The notes under the pieces: model-generated
Database searches by the model: none
Seen by the model: only the letters and a program-made list of their open reading frames with translations
Told to the model about the DNA's origin: nothing
Translations under genes and position numbers: made by a program
Shown here: one piece after another, positions 34,569 through 43,229 of the stretch
How the letters are laid out: each line of letters begins with the position of its first letter
Position numbering within the stretch: the stretch's first letter is position 1
Source: an uncultured Coprococcus sp.
GTDB lineage: Bacteria > Bacillota > Clostridia > Lachnospirales > Lachnospiraceae
Direction: 5' to 3'
Length of the DNA: 64,000 nucleotides
NCBI GenBank assembly: GCA_947626675.1
Contig: CANQTC010000008.1
Location: 54,696 to 118,695, forward strand

Positions 34569-36029
34569 ATGAATAGAATAAAAAAGATAATCGGAAGGCT
34601 TGTTTGTATACTGGTAATGGTACAGTGCGTTTTCACCGGCTGTACAGATGGCAAAATCAGTCGTGAAGAGAATAGTAATAATGACAAAACTAATGAAAAG
34701 ACAGAAGCTGAGTCAGATATAAATTCTGGCGATATTGTTTTTGAAAATTCTGAGGTTATTGCTGATGCAGAAAAAGTAACAACGGAAGATGGAAAAGTAA
34801 CGATAACAGGAGGGGGAATATATCGTGTATCCGGTCAGTCGGAAGATGGACAGATATATATTGATGCAGGTAAAGAGGACGAAGTAATCCTTGTATTGGA
34901 TGGGCTTCATCTTTCCTGTAAGAATAACGCTCCGGTAAAAATTATGAAGGCCGGAAAAGTTACTGTTACTTTGGAAGAAAATACTGGAAATTTTCTGGCT
35001 GATGCCGTAGACTATGATACAGAGGAAAATGAAGATGCGGTAATATTTTCTAAATGCGATATGACATTTACAGGCACAGGAAGTCTTACAATATCAGCAA
35101 ATTATAAGCATGGAATAGTATGCAAGGATAGTATGCTTGTAGAAAATGGTATATATAACATAACAGCCAAAAAGGATGGCATCAATGTAAATGATGAACT
35201 TGTCATTAATGGCGGCGCATTTACCATATCGGCAGAGGATGATGGGATAAGCTGTGATGAACTGCTTACCATAAATAATGGCGATATCAATATAGAAGAA
35301 AGCTATGAGGGCTTAGAAGGTCATAAGGTGGTTATCAATGACGGCAGCATAAATATAAAGGCATCAGATGATGGGATTAATTCGAATAGTGGAAGTGATA
35401 AAAATTCATTGCAGCCGGGAAGCAATGACAAAGGCGGAATGAAGCAGGGCGACATGCCAAATCCGGAAGACATGCCACAGCAGGGTGATGTGCCAAATCC
35501 GGAAGACATGCCACAGCAGGGCGATATGCCAAATCCGGAGGATATGCCGCAGCATATGGATGGAAAAGGTGGCCCGGATATGGATTCTGATGAAGACTCG
35601 CTTATAGAGATTAATGGTGGCAATATCGTTGTGGATGCAGCCGGAGACGGACTTGATTCGAATGGATATCTAAAGATAACCGGTGGTACGATATATGTAA
35701 GTGGAGCTGAAAATGATGGAAATGCAGCAATCGACTATAGCATTCGTGCAAATATAACGGGTGGCGAAATTATGGCGACCGGTTATAGTGGGATGGCACA
35801 GGGGTTTGATGATAATTCCGGACAACCCTATCTATTATGCCGGTTGGATGAAGCAGCAGCGGCAGATTCTGATATAAAGCTGTGCGATAAAGATGGAAAA
35901 GAGATATACAGCATGAAAACGATGAAGTCCTGTAACTGTATTGTATATTCCGGTGAAGAACTTATAAAAGGTGAACAATATACCATTATATATAATGAAA
36001 CTCAGATAGAGTGTACCGCAATAAACTAA
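34569..36029 (+). CDS. carbohydrate-binding-domain lipoprotein (DUF4353-like) with PNPEDMPQ repeats
   Basis: A 486-residue lipoprotein; the signal peptide MNRIKKIIGRLVCILVMVQC leads to the lipobox VFTGC. The body is a beta-helical DUF4353-type carbohydrate-binding domain with repeated short strands (ITGGGIYRVSG, GIVCKDSMLVENGIYNITAKKDGINVND, GDINIEESYEGLEGHKVVINDGSI). A 12-residue Pro/Met-rich repeat occurs three times (GDMPNPEDMPQQ pattern, codons about 35450-35560) before the last strands. ATG 34569 fits the signal peptide; an upstream in-frame start at 34521 would bury it. The gene ends 28 bp before the second MoxR gene. Confidence 0.88.
   Translation: MNRIKKIIGRLVCILVMVQCVFTGCTDGKISREENSNNDKTNEKTEAESDINSGDIVFENSEVIADAEKVTTEDGKVTITGGGIYRVSGQSEDGQIYIDAGKEDEVILVLDGLHLSCKNNAPVKIMKAGKVTVTLEENTGNFLADAVDYDTEENEDAVIFSKCDMTFTGTGSLTISANYKHGIVCKDSMLVENGIYNITAKKDGINVNDELVINGGAFTISAEDDGISCDELLTINNGDINIEESYEGLEGHKVVINDGSINIKASDDGINSNSGSDKNSLQPGSNDKGGMKQGDMPNPEDMPQQGDVPNPEDMPQQGDMPNPEDMPQHMDGKGGPDMDSDEDSLIEINGGNIVVDAAGDGLDSNGYLKITGGTIYVSGAENDGNAAIDYSIRANITGGEIMATGYSGMAQGFDDNSGQPYLLCRLDEAAAADSDIKLCDKDGKEIYSMKTMKSCNCIVYSGEELIKGEQYTIIYNETQIECTAIN
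35445..35552 (+). repeat. 36-bp tandem repeat, three copies, in coding region
   Basis: Three near-identical units encode G-D-x-P-N-P-E-D-M-P-Q-(Q/H); copies differ by a few bases such as atg/gtg. Prone to copy-number change. Confidence 0.7.
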
Positions 36030-36056
36030 TCACGACAGCGTAATATGGGAGGTTAT

Positions 36057-37013
36057 ATGGCAAATAAACTGAATGAAATTAAGAAGAATATTAACAAGGT
36101 AATAATAGGAAAAGAGCATGTACTCGATTTGGTTCTGACAGCGCTTGTGGCAGGGGGGCATGTACTATTGGAGGATGTTCCCGGTATGGGAAAAACAATG
36201 CTTGCAAAATCTCTTGCGAAGTCTGTTGATTTTCAGTATAAAAGAATTCAGTTTACACCGGATTTATTGCCAAGTGATGTGACAGGACTATCTTATTATA
36301 ATCAGGAAAAGGGAAAATTTGTGTTCCGGGAAGGCCCTGTATTTACAAATCTGTTATTAGCTGATGAAATCAATCGAGCCACACCGAGAACACAGTCCAG
36401 TCTGCTGGAATGTATGGAGGAAGGGCAGGTAACTGTAGATGGCGAAACAAGGGCGATGGCGAGTCCCTACTTTATTATTGCCACACAAAATCCAGTGGAG
36501 ACGCTGGGCTGCTTTCCACTCCCGGAAGCGCAGATGGACAGATTTTTAATGAAAATAAGCATGGGCTGTATGTCGTTAGAAGAAGAATGTCAGATGGTGA
36601 ATCGTTTTATCAGTGAAGAACCGCTTGCGGAGATATCAGCAGTATGTTCGGCAGAGGAATTGTGCATGATGCAGGAAGCCTGTAAAAATATCTTTATCTG
36701 TACTGAATTAAGAAGCTATATCGTAAATCTGATACAGGCAACAAGAAAAGGAATATCAGACCGGATTGGCGTACCTTCTATGGTAAGCGGAGTGAGTCCG
36801 AGAGGTACACTGGCGCTTTTGCGTGCGGCGCAGGGATATGCAATGGTAAAAGGCAGGGAATTTGTTGTTCCGGAAGATATTAAAGCGGTTGCGATTCCGG
36901 TACTGGCGCATCGCTTCATATCCGCTGATGATGAATATAGACAGAAGGTAAGAAAAGTTCAGGAATTGCTTGATACGGTAGCCGTTCCAACTGAACACTG
37001 GGAAAAAGTATGA
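36057..37013 (+). CDS. MoxR-family AAA+ ATPase (second copy)
   Basis: A 318-residue MoxR ATPase: EDVPGMGKTMLAKSLAKS carries Walker A (GMGKT, the consensus type, unlike GLAKT of the first copy), Walker B LLADEINRATPRTQSSLLE, sensor IIATQNPVETLGCFPLPEAQMDRF. TGGGAGG before ATG 36057 decides the start over an in-frame ATG at 36045 inside the ribosome site. It overlaps DUF58 by 4 bp and heads a MoxR-DUF58-DUF4129 unit of TgpA-operon type. Confidence 0.95.
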   Translation: MANKLNEIKKNINKVIIGKEHVLDLVLTALVAGGHVLLEDVPGMGKTMLAKSLAKSVDFQYKRIQFTPDLLPSDVTGLSYYNQEKGKFVFREGPVFTNLLLADEINRATPRTQSSLLECMEEGQVTVDGETRAMASPYFIIATQNPVETLGCFPLPEAQMDRFLMKISMGCMSLEEECQMVNRFISEEPLAEISAVCSAEELCMMQEACKNIFICTELRSYIVNLIQATRKGISDRIGVPSMVSGVSPRGTLALLRAAQGYAMVKGREFVVPEDIKAVAIPVLAHRFISADDEYRQKVRKVQELLDTVAVPTEHWEKV

Positions 37014-38137
37014 TGGTGATATTATTAGCAGGCATGCTATTCGTTGTTTTGGGTTGGGAAATGCTATATAAAGCATGGTGGCATAAGCAAATAGCTGTAG
37101 ATATTTCCTTTGATTTGGAATGTGTTTATGCCGGAGAAGAAGTGCGTCTTACAGAGGTTATTACAAATGATAAGAAAATGCCTGTTCCTGTACTTGAAGT
37201 TGCATTTCAGATGCCTAAAGGAATTTGCTTTCAAAATACAGAAAACAATCAGGTAAGTGATTATGTGTACAGACGTGATATTTTTGCGCTTCTTGGAAAT
37301 CAGCGTATTACGAGGTCGCTTTGCCTTCGCTGCGACAGGCGTGGAATTTATGATATACGAGGACTGTCGATTTTTGCATATTCGATGTTTTATGGAAATG
37401 AATATATTAAAAAACTGGAGGGTGGAGTAGAAAAACGACAGGATGCAAAGCTGTATGTTTATGCCAGACGCACAAATGTATCCGGGATTGCAGTACTTTG
37501 TGAGAGCCTGATTGGGGAACTTGAAAGCAGGAAAAAGATATACGAAGACCCGTTTTGCTTTGAAGGAATAAGAGAATATCAGGTTACAGATGCGATGAAA
37601 ACGATTAACTGGAAAGCAAGTTCAAAGACGGGCGTTCTGATGGTTAATACGTATCATTCGATATTGAGCGGGAAGATTATGATTTGTCTGGATATAGAAG
37701 ATGCGGGCATATATAAACAGGGAAATCTGGTCGAGGACAGTATATCGGTAGCGGCTTCCTTATCTCAGAAACTGCTGATGCGTGGGTATGCTGTCGGCTT
37801 TTTTATGAATTTACAGCATGAAAACGAGCAATATGTCTATATGCAGCCCTCAAAGGAACGGGGCAGACAGCGGGCGATTGAACGCTTACTTGCAGAAAAA
37901 TGGAAAGAGAATGAAGTGACGGATTACTGGAGCGGGGTGTCGGCGGTATCGTTTGCGCCAGATATAGTTCCTGTATTTATTTCAAAAAATGCATCGGAAG
38001 AAAGAAAAATGATGTTAGAGAAATTACTCGGATATGGGAATAAGGGAATATGGGTAGTTCCTGTCGAAAACGGTAAGCCTGCTCCTGTTTCTTCTTCTGC
38101 CTGTATGTATATCGTTGCGAGGGGTGTTGACATATGA
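37010..38137 (+). CDS. DUF58 domain protein, membrane-anchored
   Basis: A 375-residue DUF58 protein with an N-terminal hydrophobic helix (MVILLAGMLFVVLGWEMLY), a beta-rich ectodomain (YAGEEVRLTEVITNDKKMPVPVLEV) and the DUF58 signature in the form EDPFCFEGIREYQVTDAMKTINWKASSKTG near residues 180-207, then a VWA-like tail. Longer than the first-operon copy. It overlaps both neighbours by 4 bp, indicating coupled translation. Confidence 0.9.
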   Translation: MMVILLAGMLFVVLGWEMLYKAWWHKQIAVDISFDLECVYAGEEVRLTEVITNDKKMPVPVLEVAFQMPKGICFQNTENNQVSDYVYRRDIFALLGNQRITRSLCLRCDRRGIYDIRGLSIFAYSMFYGNEYIKKLEGGVEKRQDAKLYVYARRTNVSGIAVLCESLIGELESRKKIYEDPFCFEGIREYQVTDAMKTINWKASSKTGVLMVNTYHSILSGKIMICLDIEDAGIYKQGNLVEDSISVAASLSQKLLMRGYAVGFFMNLQHENEQYVYMQPSKERGRQRAIERLLAEKWKENEVTDYWSGVSAVSFAPDIVPVFISKNASEERKMMLEKLLGYGNKGIWVVPVENGKPAPVSSSACMYIVARGVDI

Positions 38138-39360
38138 GAGAACGCTTATTAAAAATTATGATGGAAAGTATGCATATCGTTCTGATATTTGCAATTGTTT
38201 TTCCTGCTGTTTATATGTTTGGAATGAGCCGGACAAATGATATGGAGTACCGGCTCTATCTATGTAATTTTCTTGTTCTGCTTCCGGTATTTTTGATAAA
38301 GAGCATTGTATTTCGCTGTAAGCGTTTGGGGCAGTATATGATATATTGTATTGCACTTTTTGGTATTACAACCGTTATGGCTGCCATCATTGCGGGGACA
38401 GCGCTTCCGGAGGAACTGCATACAGGCTATATGCTGATTGTTCTGACGGAATGTTTTATTGTTATGGCACTGGTATATGCTGTCCGTCAAAATAAGGCAA
38501 AACATAAAAAGGCGTTGGAGGAAGAGGACAGACAGTGGGAGAAGAAGACGTATTCGCTTGAGAAACCATCGCCTGTATTTGTTATATGGTTTACATTTAT
38601 TTATGTAACAGCGAAGAATTTCGACTGCGCGTCTGTCTGCAACCTGTCATTATTTTCAACGATTGTTTATATTTTACTGGCAGCGGCTTATCATTATATG
38701 GATAAGACGGAGCAATACCTGATAAGCCATCAAAGTGTCTGCAACATTCCAAAACGCAGAATCTATGCCATCGGAAAAGTCTTTTTGATTATTTATGTTT
38801 TGATATTGCTGATAGCCGCAATTCCTGCGATAGGTATGATAAAGAATCGTACCTATAAAGATTTCAGGCAATGGGTTAAGGAACGGGGGGATGAAGCAGA
38901 AGCGCTTATGGATGAAGAGAAGCCGGAGGAATATGGCGCTGACCCCATGCAGGATGTCATGGCGCTTTATGGTGAGCCGAAGCAGGCGCCTGTCTGGGTA
39001 GGAATTTTATTTTATGCAATATTGGGTTCTGTTTTATTATCGCTGCTCATCGCATTTGTAAAAATGATAAAAGAGCAGCTTGTAAGTTTCAGACATGGAA
39101 ACGATGATAATGGTGACAAAGCGGAAATGCTCAATCAGTCATCAGACAGGGAAGAGCGAATACGCGGCGGGTATCATCGTGATGATGAGAACGTCGGTTC
39201 TGTCAGAAGGCAGTATCGGAAAATGATACGAAAAAACAGAAAAGATATGCCGAAACCTGCTGAAACACCAAGCGAGATAGAAGCAAAGGCAGGTCTGGCG
39301 GCGCATGAGGAGATGAAAGAACTTCATAACCAATATGAAACAGTACGATATGGCAGATAA
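38134..39360 (+). CDS. polytopic membrane protein with DUF4129-like C-terminus, lacking transglutaminase core
   Basis: A 408-residue protein with six to seven N-terminal helices, a short loop and one more helix (VGILFYAILGSVLLSLLIAFV), then a soluble basic tail containing SVRRQYRKMIRKNRK...PAETPSEIEAKA, which resembles DUF4129. In TgpA-type proteins a transglutaminase core with Cys-His-Asp sits before the last helix; here that space (about residues 240-285) is only 45 residues with no candidate Cys. So it resembles a TgpA stripped of its enzyme. Assignment to DUF4129 is by pattern, not search. Confidence 0.75.
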   Translation: MRERLLKIMMESMHIVLIFAIVFPAVYMFGMSRTNDMEYRLYLCNFLVLLPVFLIKSIVFRCKRLGQYMIYCIALFGITTVMAAIIAGTALPEELHTGYMLIVLTECFIVMALVYAVRQNKAKHKKALEEEDRQWEKKTYSLEKPSPVFVIWFTFIYVTAKNFDCASVCNLSLFSTIVYILLAAAYHYMDKTEQYLISHQSVCNIPKRRIYAIGKVFLIIYVLILLIAAIPAIGMIKNRTYKDFRQWVKERGDEAEALMDEEKPEEYGADPMQDVMALYGEPKQAPVWVGILFYAILGSVLLSLLIAFVKMIKEQLVSFRHGNDDNGDKAEMLNQSSDREERIRGGYHRDDENVGSVRRQYRKMIRKNRKDMPKPAETPSEIEAKAGLAAHEEMKELHNQYETVRYGR

Positions 39361-39481
39361 TGTTTCGATTGCAAAGATAAAAAAGTATGTTATAATCAGT
39401 ATGTGCATAATGTACTATTTAGATAAAATATGCGTATGCAGGACAGAAAAAAGAGAGTTCTCGGCAAAAAGGAGAAAACAG

Positions 39482-40312
39482 ATGAACAAGTTAGAACTTC
39501 AAAAAATGGCTTTGAAAGTCCGTAAGAGCGCTTTGGCAGGGATATACTGCGCAAAGTCAGGACATCCGGGTGGTTCGCTTTCAGCAGCAGATATATTTAC
39601 ATATTTGTATTTTGAAGAAATGAACGTGAACCCTGAAAATTCCAACGATGAAAACCGCGACCGATTTGTATTGTCCAAAGGACACACAGCGCCGGGATAT
39701 TATGCAGCATTGGCGCATAAAGGATTTTTTCCGGTAGAAGAGCTGAATAATTTAAGACATGTAGGAGCAATTCTTCAGGGACATCCTGATATGAAGCATA
39801 TACCGGGTGTAGACATGTCATCGGGTTCACTCGGACAGGGACTTTCTGTTGCTGTAGGTATGGCGCTTGCAGCAAAGCTTTCAAATAAAAATTACAGAAC
39901 ATACTGTTTATGTGGCGACGGAGAAATTCAGGAAGGACAGATATGGGAAGCTGCCATGTTTGCAGGACACAGAAAGCTAGATAATCTGGCAGTTATAGTA
40001 GATAATAATAATTTGCAGATTGATGGAACTGTAGAAGAGGTTTGTTCACCATACCCTATAGATGAGAAGTTTAAGGCGTTTGGCTTTCGTGTAATGAATA
40101 TCGACGGAAATGATTTTGATGAGATAGATGCAGCCTTTAAAGAGGCAAAAGCAACAAAAGGTATGCCGACTGCTATTATTGCTCATACAGTTAAAGGCAA
40201 GGGTGTATCGTTTATGGAGAATAATGTGAATTGGCATGGAAAAGCGCCAAATGATGAAGAATACAAGACTGCTTTGGCAGAATTTGAGAAAGCAGGTGAG
40301 GCACTGTGTTAG
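39482..40312 (+). CDS. transketolase, N-terminal subunit
   Basis: A 276-residue thiamine-diphosphate-binding half of transketolase, the non-oxidative pentose phosphate enzyme. The ThDP motif GDGEIQEGQIWEAAMFAGHRKLDNLAVIVDNNN is present, along with SKGHTAPGYYAAL and the substrate histidine in GHPGGSLSAAD. AAAAGGAGAAAACAG before ATG 39482 sets the start. The C-terminal half is the next gene, overlapping by 7 bp, as in many Clostridia and archaea. Confidence 0.96.
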   Translation: MNKLELQKMALKVRKSALAGIYCAKSGHPGGSLSAADIFTYLYFEEMNVNPENSNDENRDRFVLSKGHTAPGYYAALAHKGFFPVEELNNLRHVGAILQGHPDMKHIPGVDMSSGSLGQGLSVAVGMALAAKLSNKNYRTYCLCGDGEIQEGQIWEAAMFAGHRKLDNLAVIVDNNNLQIDGTVEEVCSPYPIDEKFKAFGFRVMNIDGNDFDEIDAAFKEAKATKGMPTAIIAHTVKGKGVSFMENNVNWHGKAPNDEEYKTALAEFEKAGEALC

Positions 40313-41244
40313 AAAATAAATTAGTTGCAACAAGGGACAGCTATGGTAAAGAATTAGTTGCACTTGGTAAAGAGCATGATAATCTTATTGTTTTAGATGC
40401 AGACCTTGCGGCTGCAACAAAAACGGCGATGTTTAAAAAAGAATTTCCTGAAAGACATATAGACTGCGGTATTGCTGAGGCAAATATGGCAGGGATTGCG
40501 GCAGGAATGTCTACCTGCGGATATGTACCGTTTATGAGTTCCTTTGCGATGTTTGCAGCAGGCAGAGCTTATGAGCAGGTAAGAAACAGTATTGGTTATC
40601 CGCACTTAAATGTAAAAATAGGCGCAACGCATGCAGGAATATCCGTAGGAGAAGATGGTGCAACACATCAGTGTAACGAGGATATTGCACTGATGAGAGC
40701 GATACCGGGTATGGTTGTTATAAATCCATGTGATGACGTGGAAGCAAGAGCGGCAGTAAGGGCTGCATATGAATATGAAGGACCTGTCTATATGAGATTT
40801 GGCCGTTTGGCAGTTCCTGTAATAAATAATGAGGACACATATAAGTTTGAATTAGGTAAGGGCGTTGTTTTAAGAGAGGGCAAGGATGTTGCCATTATTG
40901 CAACAGGTCTTTGCGTATGTGAAGCGCTGAAAGCAGCAGAATTACTGAAAGCGCAGGGAATAGACGCAATGGTAGTAAATATACACACAATTAAGCCTAT
41001 CGATGAAGAACTTGTAATATCAGCGGCAAAGGCTACAGGAAGAGTATTCACTGTTGAAGAACATTCTGTTATAGGCGGTCTTGGAAGCGCAGTTATGGAA
41101 GTCCTTTCAGAAAAATGTCCTGTTAAAGTTACAAGAATCGGTATAAATGATATCTTTGGTGAGTCCGGTCCTGCAAAAGAACTGATACATAAGTATAAGA
41201 TTGATGCAGAAGGAATTGCGGAGAAAGTAAAGGCCGATTTATAG
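40306..41244 (+). CDS. transketolase, C-terminal subunit
   Basis: A 312-residue pyrimidine-binding plus C-terminal half: GIAEANMAGIAAGMSTCGYVPFMSSFAMFAAGRAYEQVRNSIGYP holds the catalytic glutamate and aromatic ring contacts, ATHAGISVGEDGATHQCNEDIALMRAIPGM the next segment, and the terminal domain ends VEEHSVIGGLGSAVMEVL. It starts with GTG behind AGGTGAGG inside the N-half gene's last codons, ensuring equal expression of the two subunits. Confidence 0.96.
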   Translation: MLENKLVATRDSYGKELVALGKEHDNLIVLDADLAAATKTAMFKKEFPERHIDCGIAEANMAGIAAGMSTCGYVPFMSSFAMFAAGRAYEQVRNSIGYPHLNVKIGATHAGISVGEDGATHQCNEDIALMRAIPGMVVINPCDDVEARAAVRAAYEYEGPVYMRFGRLAVPVINNEDTYKFELGKGVVLREGKDVAIIATGLCVCEALKAAELLKAQGIDAMVVNIHTIKPIDEELVISAAKATGRVFTVEEHSVIGGLGSAVMEVLSEKCPVKVTRIGINDIFGESGPAKELIHKYKIDAEGIAEKVKADL

Positions 41245-41270
41245 AAATAAAAAATATGTATTGAACAAAG

Positions 41271-41308
41271 AGAATGTCATCTTATATTAAAAAGCTGACA
41301 TTCTTTTG
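41271..41308 (+). terminator. intrinsic terminator of transketolase genes
   Basis: AGAATGTCA (41271-41279) / TGACATTCT (41296-41304), then TTTTG. Confidence 0.75.
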
Positions 41309-41374
41309 TATTTATAAGAACACACTTGCGAAACGGCGGTATCGTTGATAATATTATACAAAGAAATTAAAAAA

Positions 41375-41392
41375 ATGATATAATCATATCAT
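41375..41392. promoter_or_regulatory. inverted repeat overlapping the -10 of the MaoC-like gene
   Basis: ATGATAT (41375-41381) / ATATCAT (41386-41392), 4-nt spacer. A TATAAT at 41379-41384 lies across the centre, so a bound protein would block the promoter. Confidence 0.45.
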
Positions 41393-41411
41393 ATTGATAA
41401 GGGAGGACAGT

Positions 41412-41993
41412 ATGAAGATTTATGACAGAATAATGGGAATAGGAACAAAGATGACTGATATGGATGCTTCTGTATATCAGGGCGCGTTTATAGGCAAAAT
41501 TTCATATACAGCAGATAGAGAACGGGCAGAGAAAGCCGATAATATTACATATTCTTATGGTGATGTAAAAGAAAATGCATTTATGTACATTCTTTCTATT
41601 CTGGGGAATACAGAGGAAAGTGAAGAGCCTGTAGAGAAGATGACGATAACACTTGTAAAGCCATCGGATAAGGCAAAGGATATAAAGCGGGTAGAGAAAG
41701 CTGATTATGAGGATGAAGCAGAATTTCATACATTTTCTAAGGAGGAAGTATATTCGTTCAGTAAAGAAACAGGTGATGAAAATGAGATACATCTGACAGA
41801 CCATCCTGTTGTACAGGGAATGCTGCTTCTTAGAACTGCTGCATGTAAAATCGATAAGCTTAAGCGTCTTGATGTAAAATTTGTAGAGCCATCCTATGCG
41901 GAGGAAGCACTCATGTGGGGATTTAATGGAAGGGAATATGTGCTTTATGCGGATGGATATATTAAGGCATCGTTTAAGGCGATAACCGATTGA
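41412..41993 (+). CDS. MaoC-like hotdog-fold protein
   Basis: A 193-residue protein whose second half holds a MaoC/R-hydratase-like segment: FSKEEVYSFSKETGDENEIHLTDHPVVQGMLLLRTAA, where D and H of GDENEIH have the D-x4-H spacing of enoyl-CoA hydratases of this family. The N-terminal half (residues 1-100) has no recognisable domain and may be a degenerate second hotdog. AGGGAGG supports ATG 41412. It shares a strand with the response regulator; no acyl-CoA genes are nearby. Moderate certainty. Confidence 0.6.
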   Translation: MKIYDRIMGIGTKMTDMDASVYQGAFIGKISYTADRERAEKADNITYSYGDVKENAFMYILSILGNTEESEEPVEKMTITLVKPSDKAKDIKRVEKADYEDEAEFHTFSKEEVYSFSKETGDENEIHLTDHPVVQGMLLLRTAACKIDKLKRLDVKFVEPSYAEEALMWGFNGREYVLYADGYIKASFKAITD

Positions 41994-42015
41994 TTTTATG
42001 AAGGAAGATAAGAGT

Positions 42016-42768
42016 ATGGAAGCAATTCATATCATGTTGGTGGAAGATGATTATGCTTTAGCGCTTGGAACAGAATACGCATTGAAATCAGAGGGATATA
42101 TCGTAAAACATGCTGCAAATATCAAACAGGCATATGAGATGCTTGATGAAAGCGTACAGCTTGTATTACTTGATGTTATGCTGCCGGATGGAAATGGCTA
42201 TGATTTTTGCAGGGATATACGGGATAAAGGGAATTATGTTCCGATTATTTTCCTGACTGCGGTTTCAGATGAAGTAAATCTTGTTCAGGGGTTGGAGCTT
42301 GGAGCGGATGACTATATCGCAAAGCCATATCGCGTGAAAGAGCTTCTTACCAGAATATCGGTACTTCTTCGCAGACAAAAATATCAGGAAGTGTTGATGG
42401 CGCAAAGAAATCGTATGGGTAGTTCAAAATTGGACAGTAAAGAAACGGATACGGTATTGAATGGCACAATAGAGCATTCATATACATTTGGCAATACGGT
42501 TCTGGATTTTGCGCAATACAGAATATTCAGAAATGGCGTTTCTGTAGAAAGTACCCCAAGCGAGTTCCGGCTGCTGAAGGAACTGGTTGTGCATAAAAAC
42601 CAGACGCTTACAAGAAAACAGTTGATAGAGAGATTATGGGATGCTGATGAGGCATTTATTGATGACAACACACTTTCTGTATATATCAAAAGGCTGCGGG
42701 ATAAGCTTGAAGAGGATGCCGTATATATTCATACAGTCAGAGGAATTGGCTACTGTTTTAAAACGTGA
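42016..42768 (+). CDS. OmpR/PhoB-family response regulator, orphan
   Basis: A 250-residue two-domain regulator. Receiver: VEDD acidic pair, phospho-acceptor Asp in LLDVMLPDGNGYDF, Thr of LTAVSDE and Lys of AKPYRVKEL. A linker of about 40 residues precedes the winged helix (EFRLLKELVVHKNQTLTRKQLIERLWDAD...VYIKRLRDKLEEDAVYIHTVRGIGYCF). No histidine kinase gene is near. ATG 42016 has AAGGAAG at normal spacing; an in-frame ATG at 41998 lies too far upstream of any ribosome site. Confidence 0.93.
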   Translation: MEAIHIMLVEDDYALALGTEYALKSEGYIVKHAANIKQAYEMLDESVQLVLLDVMLPDGNGYDFCRDIRDKGNYVPIIFLTAVSDEVNLVQGLELGADDYIAKPYRVKELLTRISVLLRRQKYQEVLMAQRNRMGSSKLDSKETDTVLNGTIEHSYTFGNTVLDFAQYRIFRNGVSVESTPSEFRLLKELVVHKNQTLTRKQLIERLWDADEAFIDDNTLSVYIKRLRDKLEEDAVYIHTVRGIGYCFKT

Positions 42769-42804
42769 ATGTATAGAGGGTGAAGGGAAGATAACGGAGG
42801 GAAA

Positions 42805-43101
42805 ATGGAGCTTAAAATCAGCAATGTAAAAAACAAGAGCGGAAATCAGCTAAATCCGTTCATCCGAAATGATGCATCCGTAGCTGATAAGCAGGAGGCA
42901 CCGCTTGAGAAGGTTGAAATTACCTCAGGTGTAGAACTGCATAGGCGGGGAAAACGGTACGATATCGTGATAGGCGGTGAATCACTTTCTGTTACGGAAC
43001 AGGAAGCTGCTTTTATATACGCTAACCCTGAAAGCGTATATGAGATTGTGTTAGATAAAACCAGAAGGTTTCATTTTAATGCATCGGAAGATAAGATTTA
43101 A
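42805..43101 (+). CDS. small hypothetical protein
   Basis: A 98-residue soluble protein preceded by a perfect GGAGGG at 5 bp, 36 bp after the response regulator, so very probably co-transcribed and real. No cysteine, no membrane helix; strand-rich middle (GVELHRRGKRYDIVIGGESLSVTEQEAAFIY). I recognise no family. Ends before a strong bidirectional terminator. Confidence 0.7.
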   Translation: MELKISNVKNKSGNQLNPFIRNDASVADKQEAPLEKVEITSGVELHRRGKRYDIVIGGESLSVTEQEAAFIYANPESVYEIVLDKTRRFHFNASEDKI

Positions 43102-43136
43102 GAAGATAAGCTTAAAAAGAAAAAATTTTTTATAAA

Positions 43137-43205
43137 AAAACCATGCTGTATATATTGTTTTTTGCCCGCTTATGCGTTGCAATATATATACAGCATGGTT
43201 TTATA
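43137..43205. terminator. strong bidirectional terminator
   Basis: About 21-bp stem: AAAACCATGCTGTATATATTG (43137-43157) with the complement in 43180-43202, A and T tracts outside; separates the response-regulator unit from the convergent GH25 gene. Confidence 0.85.
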
Positions 43206-43229
43206 TATACATAAAGTTTCTGATTTATG

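Noticed and set aside
35445..35552. CRISPR-like array
   Set aside because: The repeats are contiguous, in frame and encode a protein repeat; no spacers. No CRISPR array was seen anywhere in the window.
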